From Thermoguttaceae bacterium (lineage in GTDB: Bacteria; Planctomycetota; Planctomycetia; Pirellulales; Thermoguttaceae): a DNA stretch of 6,232 bases. The first letter of the stretch is position 1; the number at the start of each line of letters is the position of its first letter. A model generated the notes under the pieces. That model did not search any database. It was not told the origin of the DNA and saw nothing but the letters and a program-made list of their open reading frames with translations. Shown in pieces: positions 1-4,641 of this stretch. Both the position numbers and the translations under genes were made by a program. Location of the stretch: positions 1 to 6,232 of the forward strand of contig JANLFZ010000371.1 of the NCBI GenBank assembly GCA_024653385.1. Reading direction: 5' to 3'.

Positions 1-224
1 ACGGCACGGTCGCCAACAACCTGCTGCGGCAGCCGACCACGTTCCTCTGCCTGCGTTGCCACGATGGGCACCGCGGCAGCCACGGGGGCGGCGTCCGCAC
101 GAACATCGATACCAAGCCCTGGCTGCAACGGGCCTTCTACACCGATTGCACGCAGTGCCACGACAACATCCACGGCACCGACCTGCGCGGGTCGAGTGTC
201 ACGAACGATTTCAACCGGTTCTAA
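1..224 (+). CDS. Multihaem c-type cytochrome, MtrA/PioA/DmsE-like, C-terminal end (5' partial)
   Basis: This is the end of a gene that begins left of the window; the reading frame starts at base 3 and stops with TAA at 222-224, leaving 73 residues. Two haem c attachment motifs are visible: CLRCH (48-62) and CTQCH (147-161). Extra histidines after each motif (GHRGSH, and NIHG shortly before the C-terminus) could serve as distal axial ligands, giving the bis-histidine coordination usual in these proteins. The tract FYTDCTQCHDNIHGTDL resembles, from memory, the last haem site of periplasmic decahaem cytochromes of the MtrA/PioA/DmsE group, which carry electrons from the periplasm into an outer-membrane barrel. 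The downstream barrel gene supports this reading. Total haem number and the signal peptide cannot be seen. A longer or shorter multihaem cytochrome is possible, but a c-type cytochrome with at least two haems is certain from the motifs. Confidence 0.9.
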   Translation, partial: GTVANNLLRQPTTFLCLRCHDGHRGSHGGGVRTNIDTKPWLQRAFYTDCTQCHDNIHGTDLRGSSVTNDFNRF

Positions 225-238
225 GTGGATCGCGACGC

Positions 239-260
239 TCCGGACGATTCGCCGTCCGGA
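239..260 (+). promoter_or_regulatory. Intercistronic hairpin between cytochrome and barrel genes
   Basis: A perfect 8-bp inverted repeat, TCCGGACG (239-246) and CGTCCGGA (253-260), encloses a 6-base loop. It starts 14 bases after the cytochrome stop and ends 36 bases before the barrel start codon. No T-run follows it, so it is not a classical intrinsic terminator. It could be an mRNA-stabilising or processing element that sets the ratio of cytochrome to barrel, or an attenuator; the sequence alone does not decide. Confidence 0.45.
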
Positions 261-286
261 ACTCTCGACCGACATCGAGGACCATT

Positions 287-294
287 GGGGGGAA
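287..294 (+). promoter_or_regulatory. Ribosome-binding site that fixes the barrel gene start
   Basis: A purine run, GGGGGGAA, ends two bases before the ATG at 297. The spacing is short for its 3' end but acceptable for its G-rich core. Together with the signal peptide that begins at this ATG, it supports 297 as the start rather than the in-frame GTG at 225 that directly abuts the cytochrome stop codon. Confidence 0.5.
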
Positions 295-296
295 CC

Positions 297-2543
297 ATGA
301 ACCTCAGGCATCGCCTCATCGCGGCCGTGGCCTTGGCGCTTTGGGCCGGACCATCCCTTGGGGCTGCAAGCGAGGAGACCCGCGACGCACCGCCCGCCCA
401 AGAGCGGGTCTACGGGTTGGTCTTCGGCGACTGGTGGGCCCGTTCCCAAAACCCGCCAAGCGAAGTGCGCGGACAATCGGACGACGAAGCGTACCCGATC
501 GTCCTCCGCGGCGGCTACTGGTCCATCCACCACGAGGGCAGCCCGGTGAAGACCGGCGAGTTCCAGAGCCTCTCCTCGTCGCCCTTCTGGGATGCCGACG
601 GATTGCTCAGCGACGGATCGCGCACCTTGGACTTTTTCGCCACGGGCACCGACGAGGACGGAAACAAGGCGGGGCTGACCTATTACGGTCCCGGCCTGTC
701 GGCGAAGGTCGATTACGACCGCTACCTCCGCCGCCTCGACCGCGATGCGTTCACGAACTTCGACCCCAACGCGCCCGCGTCGCCCACCAGCCAACGCGTG
801 CTCAATCGGACCGTGCTCCATGCCGGCGACGACTACGCCTTCCGCGTGCAGGATTTCGACGCCCGGTTCAAAGGCCATCTCGCCGACAACCTCAAGTGGC
901 GACTCAACGTGTGGGGCATCCGGCGCGAGGGGGAACGCCAGGCCCAGAAGCTCGGCCACTGCTTCAACGAGAGCCAGTTGACCCCCGGCGCGCCGACCGG
1001 CAGCCGCTGCCACATCCTCGCCCAGCCGCAGCGCATCGACTGGGCCACCGTGGAACTCGAACCCGTCATCGAGGCCAACCTCGACTACTTCACCGTCGAG
1101 TACTCGCGGACCATGCGCGCGCTCGACCAGCACGACCAGGTGGTCACCCGGCAGTACACCAACGCCAGCCACACGGGCTGGCCGGTGGCCTTTACCGATG
1201 TGCCCTACAATTTCACCACCGAGAACTACACCGAGATCGACCGGATCAAGATCGGCGCCGACCTCACCGACTACACGAAGTTCTACGGCTTGGCGTTCGT
1301 CGGCAACACCCAGAACGAGTATCGGGGAACCCACCGCTACTTCAACGGCTTCGATCTCCGCTTGACCAACGACGCCATCGACGGGGTGACGGTGACCGGC
1401 TACGGCAAGCGCATCAACGAGCACAACCGGTTGCCCACGACGTTTCCCGAAAGCGACCTCGTCCAGGGCGGCGACAGCATCGCCGACTACCACCATCCGG
1501 TCAATTACGAGAAGACCGCGGCAGGCGTGAAGGGGAAGTGGCGTCCGGCCGAATCGGGTTGGAACGCCCCCCGCGGACTGTCGTTCAACGGCGGATACGA
1601 ATACGCCCTGATCGACCGGGCCTACGCGGAGTACGAGATCGAGGACAGCGGCGATCGAACCTTCGTCCAGCCCAATACCCGCATCCACGAGTTCCAGGCG
1701 GGAACCGCCATGCGCTGGTCCGCCTGCTGGGACACCTACCTTCGCTATCGGCTGCGGCTGATCGACGACCCGATCTTCGGGATGCGCGCGACCAACGGCG
1801 ACCTCAACACGAACCAGCCCGAACAGACGCACCTGATCGAGATCGGCGGCACCTGGATGCCCGCCGAGAACTTCCTCGTCACCGCGACGTTCGGCATCGA
1901 GGACCGCACCCACCACTCGCTGCACGACAACCTCAACAACGCGTACTCGGTGTTCGAGACGAACCCGCGGGCGACGGCCTTCGACGAAACCAGCTACCCC
2001 ATCGTCATCACCGCGTGGTATGCCGCGACGCAGAAGCTGTCGCTATCGGCCGGGTACGCGGTCTACACGAATTGGATCGACCAGCTCATCACGCTCGGCG
2101 ACCAGTACAACGACGGCGTGTACAATCCGGTGGCGCGGAATTATCAGGAGCCGCAGCCCGCCCAGGACTGGTGGGAGTACTCGGGCCGAGCGCAGGTCGT
2201 CAACCTGGGGGCGACGTACGCATGGACCCGCCGGGTGCGTCTCAACGGCGGCATCGAGTGGGGCCGCAGCCGCAACGGCTTCGCCTCGCCGCCGTCGCCC
2301 GCCATCTCGCAAGACCCGGCCGGCGGCGCCTCGGGCACCCAAGTACCCGACTGGACGCTCCTGCCGAGCCTGTCCGACGTGATCGTCGACACCACGCGCA
2401 TCACCGCCGGCGTCGACTACGCCCTGCGTGAGCGGATCGACTTGTACTTCCGCTACAGCCTGTTCGACTACGACGACGAGGCGGGCACGGGCCTGGGTGG
2501 CACGACGCACGGGTTCCTCGGCGGCCTCAGCGCGGTGTTCTAA
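297..2543 (+). CDS. MtrB/PioB-family decahaem-associated outer-membrane beta-barrel protein
   Basis: The product is a 748-residue outer-membrane porin. In characterised MtrAB and PioAB systems such a barrel surrounds a multihaem cytochrome and lets electrons cross the outer membrane. Residues 1-23 look like a signal peptide: Arg/His-rich start, hydrophobic core LIAAVALALWAG, probable cleavage after SLGA. The mature chain is rich in Tyr, Trp, Asp and Asn, has many alternating-hydrophobic strands, and ends in GFLGGLSAVF, a terminal Phe typical of BAM-assembled barrels. Length fits the family (about 700-800). It contains only three cysteines (222, 238, 477) and no haem motif. The N-terminal CXXC pair reported in Shewanella MtrB is absent. 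The gene lies 72 bases after the cytochrome gene on the same strand, probably as one transcript. An in-frame GTG at 225 would add 24 residues ahead of the signal peptide, so ATG 297 is preferred. The family call rests on context, length and barrel features; electron-transfer direction and partner are unproven. Confidence 0.85.
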   Translation: MNLRHRLIAAVALALWAGPSLGAASEETRDAPPAQERVYGLVFGDWWARSQNPPSEVRGQSDDEAYPIVLRGGYWSIHHEGSPVKTGEFQSLSSSPFWDADGLLSDGSRTLDFFATGTDEDGNKAGLTYYGPGLSAKVDYDRYLRRLDRDAFTNFDPNAPASPTSQRVLNRTVLHAGDDYAFRVQDFDARFKGHLADNLKWRLNVWGIRREGERQAQKLGHCFNESQLTPGAPTGSRCHILAQPQRIDWATVELEPVIEANLDYFTVEYSRTMRALDQHDQVVTRQYTNASHTGWPVAFTDVPYNFTTENYTEIDRIKIGADLTDYTKFYGLAFVGNTQNEYRGTHRYFNGFDLRLTNDAIDGVTVTGYGKRINEHNRLPTTFPESDLVQGGDSIADYHHPVNYEKTAAGVKGKWRPAESGWNAPRGLSFNGGYEYALIDRAYAEYEIEDSGDRTFVQPNTRIHEFQAGTAMRWSACWDTYLRYRLRLIDDPIFGMRATNGDLNTNQPEQTHLIEIGGTWMPAENFLVTATFGIEDRTHHSLHDNLNNAYSVFETNPRATAFDETSYPIVITAWYAATQKLSLSAGYAVYTNWIDQLITLGDQYNDGVYNPVARNYQEPQPAQDWWEYSGRAQVVNLGATYAWTRRVRLNGGIEWGRSRNGFASPPSPAISQDPAGGASGTQVPDWTLLPSLSDVIVDTTRITAGVDYALRERIDLYFRYSLFDYDDEAGTGLGGTTHGFLGGLSAVF

Positions 2544-2591
2544 ACGGCACGCGTAAACCGCGCACGCAGGCTGGGGGACTGGCTCGTTTCT

Positions 2592-2608
2592 CGGCCCCTT
2601 GCGGGCCG
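2592..2608. terminator. Short GC hairpin between convergent genes
   Basis: CGGCCC (2592-2597) and GGGCCG (2603-2608) pair perfectly around a 5-base loop, 48 bases after the barrel stop. The stem is only 6 bp and no proper T-run follows on either strand, so on its own it is a weak terminator candidate. Confidence 0.3.
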
Positions 2609-2620
2609 GAAGTCGTTTGT

Positions 2621-2643
2621 GGCAGGCCCTACCAGGGCTTGCC
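2621..2643 (+). terminator. Strong hairpin at the convergent junction, probable terminator of the barrel transcript
   Basis: Bases 2621-2630 pair with 2634-2643 to give a 10-bp stem closed by a 3-base loop (ACC). On the plus-strand RNA every position pairs, one as a G-U wobble (2625 with 2639). On the minus-strand RNA the same position becomes an A-C mismatch, so the fold is better for the plus transcript. GTTCTTCC follows on the plus strand, a modest U-rich tract overlapping the stem end. The stem covers the TAG stop of the opposing isomerase-like gene, so the two genes share this element. Confidence 0.45.
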
Positions 2644-4293
2644 GTTCTTCCGCGTCCCGCAGAGGTGGACGGTCATGCCCATGGCTTCGGCCATGGCGGC
2701 CTTGGCATACAGGGCCGCGTCGGCCTCCTTGGCGCTATGGGCGTAAGCCACCTGGATGTGGTTGGCCTTGTGCTTGGCCATGAACTGGTCGCGCGAGACG
2801 CCGTAGAGCACCGCGTGCATGATCGGCCACTGGGGCGTGGTGGCCTGCCAGCGGCGGTCGGTTTCGGCGGGCGGAAGTTCGACGACGCCCGCCCGGCCCA
2901 AGTCCATCTTCGCCTCGCCATCCTCGACATAGACCCGCGACCAGACGATCTCGCCGGGCTTCGAGATGCCCTTGAGCGTTCCTCCGCCGAGGCGGAAGTA
3001 CATGGCGGGCTGGCGTTCGCTCGAGGCCCCGCTCCAGCCGCCGACGAAGTGCGCCGGCGGCGCCGAGCCGCTGATCAGGAAGACCCACACATAGTCGGAC
3101 AGCGTGCCCGAGCGGTCCCAGTCGCCCCACCGCACATCGTGGAGGGTGGTTTCGGGCGGCTGGCCCATCGCGGTGTGGAGTCGGTGGGTCATCAGCCCGT
3201 CGAGCCCGGCGCACTCGTCGACCTCGTTGAAGTGGGGCAACGCCCGGCCCGCGTAGAGTTCCCGGCTGCCGTCGCGGCTAAAGACCGGCGGGCGATCGGT
3301 GTTGTTGAGCGTTCCTTCGACCAGGTCGCTGGCCGGCAGCAGGTCCTTGAGCCCCTGCTGGTACTGGATGCCGATCGTGTGGCAGCCGAAATCGTCGGCG
3401 ATGCGCACGGCGGCAATATACATTTTGCACTGGGTCAGAATCTGCTCTTCGGTCAGGTCGGTCTCGGGATTCGGCCCGGTGACGAACTTCATCCCCCGGT
3501 CCAGCATCCACTGCATGACCGCCCGGGCCTCGTCGTCCCGCACCTGCGTGGTCTCGTAATACAGGGCCGATTGGCTGAGCCGTTCCTTGTACACGCCCAT
3601 CGGATTGAGGATTTCGTCCTGAATGATGGCGTTGTACATGCCCATGCAGCCTTCGTCGAAGATGCCCATGATCGCCTTGTTCCGGCGGAGTTGGGCGGCC
3701 AGGGCCTCGCCCAGCTTGCGCTCGGCCCCCGGGATCTTGACGTCGCGAAGCGGCGTGACGTGCTTCAGGTCGTGCTTGACCGAGCCTTTCTCGAGCCATC
3801 GGGCGAGGTTCTTGCGGAACGCCTCGTCGGTCTTGAAGTCCTCGCTCCACAGCGTCGAGTACTTCACGCCGGCCTTGGTGAGGCACCCGTTGAGATTGAG
3901 CATGCCCACCAGGCCCGGCCATTGCCCCGACCAGTTCGCCACGGTGAGAATCGGCCCCTGGTGGCTGAGCAGGCCGGCCAGCACGTGGTGCGAGTACTGC
4001 CAGACGGCCTCGGCCACGATGAGCCGGGCCTGGGGATCGATCCCGGCAAAGACGCACATGCCCTCCTTCTGCGAGCCGATAAAGCCGTGTTTCTCGTCCT
4101 CCTTGTAGGGATGGGCGCGCACCAACTCGTACCCCAGTTCCCCGACCACCTCGGCCAGCGCGGTCTCCATCGCCTGCTGGGCCGGCCAGCAGTTCTGATT
4201 GGCCGAGAGCCGGAGGTCGCCGCTAGCGACAAGCATCACCTGTTTCTTCTTGGCTTTGGGCGGTTTGGGGATCTGGGGAAGTTGGTAAGCCAT
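2629..4293 (-). CDS. L-fucose isomerase-like protein (FucI/AraA-type ketol isomerase superfamily)
   Basis: The product is a 554-residue, apparently cytosolic protein (no signal peptide). Known L-fucose isomerase interconverts an aldose and a ketose with a divalent metal held by Glu337, Asp361 and His528 in E. coli FucI. Matching residues are visible by eye: Glu360 in DECAGLDGLM (FucI TENDSLNGVA), Asp386 in HDVRW (FucI ADVRTYW), and His512 in KANHIQVAYA (FucI GANHGVLTI). The Glu-to-Asp spacing is 26, against 24 in FucI. The N-terminal part (about 15-180) has a VMLVASGDLR strand and a WPGLVGMLNLNG segment like the family's Rossmann-type domains; the C-terminal third carries the substrate-side barrel. 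Length is a little under FucI (591). The start is the ATG at 4293, with AGGAG 8 bases upstream; an in-frame start at 4353 would add 20 residues lying upstream of that ribosome-binding site. Stop is TAG. Overall identity to FucI looks low, so the true sugar is unknown; family membership is fairly sure. The gene stands alone, with no kinase, aldolase or transporter visible nearby. Confidence 0.82.
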   Translation of the reverse strand: MAYQLPQIPKPPKAKKKQVMLVASGDLRLSANQNCWPAQQAMETALAEVVGELGYELVRAHPYKEDEKHGFIGSQKEGMCVFAGIDPQARLIVAEAVWQYSHHVLAGLLSHQGPILTVANWSGQWPGLVGMLNLNGCLTKAGVKYSTLWSEDFKTDEAFRKNLARWLEKGSVKHDLKHVTPLRDVKIPGAERKLGEALAAQLRRNKAIMGIFDEGCMGMYNAIIQDEILNPMGVYKERLSQSALYYETTQVRDDEARAVMQWMLDRGMKFVTGPNPETDLTEEQILTQCKMYIAAVRIADDFGCHTIGIQYQQGLKDLLPASDLVEGTLNNTDRPPVFSRDGSRELYAGRALPHFNEVDECAGLDGLMTHRLHTAMGQPPETTLHDVRWGDWDRSGTLSDYVWVFLISGSAPPAHFVGGWSGASSERQPAMYFRLGGGTLKGISKPGEIVWSRVYVEDGEAKMDLGRAGVVELPPAETDRRWQATTPQWPIMHAVLYGVSRDQFMAKHKANHIQVAYAHSAKEADAALYAKAAMAEAMGMTVHLCGTRKNGKPW

Positions 4294-4301
4294 GACGATA
4301 G

Positions 4302-4306
4302 CTCCT
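4302..4306 (-). promoter_or_regulatory. Shine-Dalgarno site of the isomerase-like gene
   Basis: The minus strand reads AGGAG, 8 bases ahead of the ATG at 4293. This is the best ribosome-binding site in the window and decides the start in favour of MAYQLPQI over the longer in-frame candidate beginning at 4353. Confidence 0.7.
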
Positions 4307-4365
4307 GGTGACTCGGAGGCAAGCGAATCGCCCCATTGCGCGGATGCGCTCAACGGGAAAATGCC

Positions 4366-4394
4366 ATGATAGCCTCAGGGAACCGCGATGCAAA
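4366..4394 (-). promoter_or_regulatory. Candidate sigma-70-type promoter of the isomerase-like gene
   Basis: On the minus strand a -35 box TTTGCA (4389-4394, four of six bases matching consensus) is followed after exactly 17 bases by a -10 box TATCAT (4366-4371, five of six). Transcription would begin near 4358-4360, leaving a leader of about 65 bases before the ATG at 4293. Boxes of this quality are uncommon in such GC-rich DNA and the position is right, but the call is by eye only. Confidence 0.4.
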
Positions 4395-4396
4395 GT

Positions 4397-4415
4397 CGGG
4401 CGCCCCACGCGCCCG
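4397..4415. promoter_or_regulatory. GC-rich palindrome just upstream of the candidate promoter
   Basis: CGGGCGC (4397-4403) and GCGCCCG (4409-4415) are perfect inverted repeats separated by 5 bases. The element lies two bases beyond the -35 box at 4389-4394. It could be an operator or activator site for the isomerase-like gene, or simply a chance palindrome in GC-rich sequence. No T-run makes it a convincing terminator. Confidence 0.3.
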
Positions 4416-4537
4416 GCGCGTTTCGCCCGCCAACGCGATTCCGAATGATCCCGAGGCAACGGCGGGTCACGCAATCCGGCCGTAACTCGCGTGCAGCCAA
4501 GGTATTACGATCCCCGATCCGGCGCGGGTCTGGCCAC

Positions 4538-4555
4538 GTGGGACCAGTGGGACCC
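4538..4555 (+). repeat. Two-copy 9-base tandem repeat
   Basis: GTGGGACCA (4538-4546) is followed immediately by GTGGGACCC (4547-4555), eight of nine bases identical. It sits in the non-coding stretch between the two minus-strand genes. GGGTC at 4526-4530 can also pair with GACCC at 4551-4555, so the repeat lies within a possible imperfect hairpin. No function is apparent. Confidence 0.35.
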
Positions 4556-4580
4556 AAGCAAATCGCCAAGATAAGAGACT

Positions 4581-4611
4581 GAACCCAAGGTCGCTCTGCA
4601 TCCTCGGGTTC
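4581..4611 (-). terminator. Probable intrinsic terminator of the right-edge gene
   Basis: GAACCC (4581-4586) pairs with GGGTTC (4606-4611); after one mismatch a further 3 bp (AGG with CCT) extend the stem. On the minus strand it begins 30 bases after the TAA stop of the right-edge gene and is followed by the T-rich tract AGTCTCTTATCTT. Position, stem and trailing tract fit a terminator, though the loop is long and the T-run is interrupted. If real, it isolates the isomerase-like gene from read-through. Confidence 0.45.
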
Positions 4612-4641
4612 AACAAGAATGCCCCGCGGATTGTCACGCCT

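Noticed and set aside
225..296. GTG start of the barrel gene abutting the cytochrome stop
   Set aside because: It would put 24 charged residues ahead of a clear signal peptide and translate through the hairpin; ATG 297 has a purine-rich site just upstream.
56..2431. A 791-residue open frame on the plus strand overlapping the barrel gene in another frame
   Set aside because: Its product is dominated by Arg, Pro, Gly and His, as expected for an off-frame reading of GC-rich coding DNA; the overlapping frame has a signal peptide, barrel composition and a terminal Phe.
2599..4311. A 570-residue open frame antisense to the isomerase-like gene
   Set aside because: Long antisense frames arise in GC-rich genes. 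The minus-strand frame carries the FucI-like metal triad and a good ribosome-binding site; the plus frame shows no recognisable domain.
4294..4353. Upstream in-frame start for the isomerase-like gene at 4353
   Set aside because: The AGGAG site at 4302-4306 lies inside this extension and is correctly spaced for the ATG at 4293; the added 20 residues have no family resemblance.
4375..4582. Small overlapping open frames of about 64 residues on both strands in the intergenic stretch
   Set aside because: No ribosome-binding site, biased composition, and they overlap the promoter and repeat signals.
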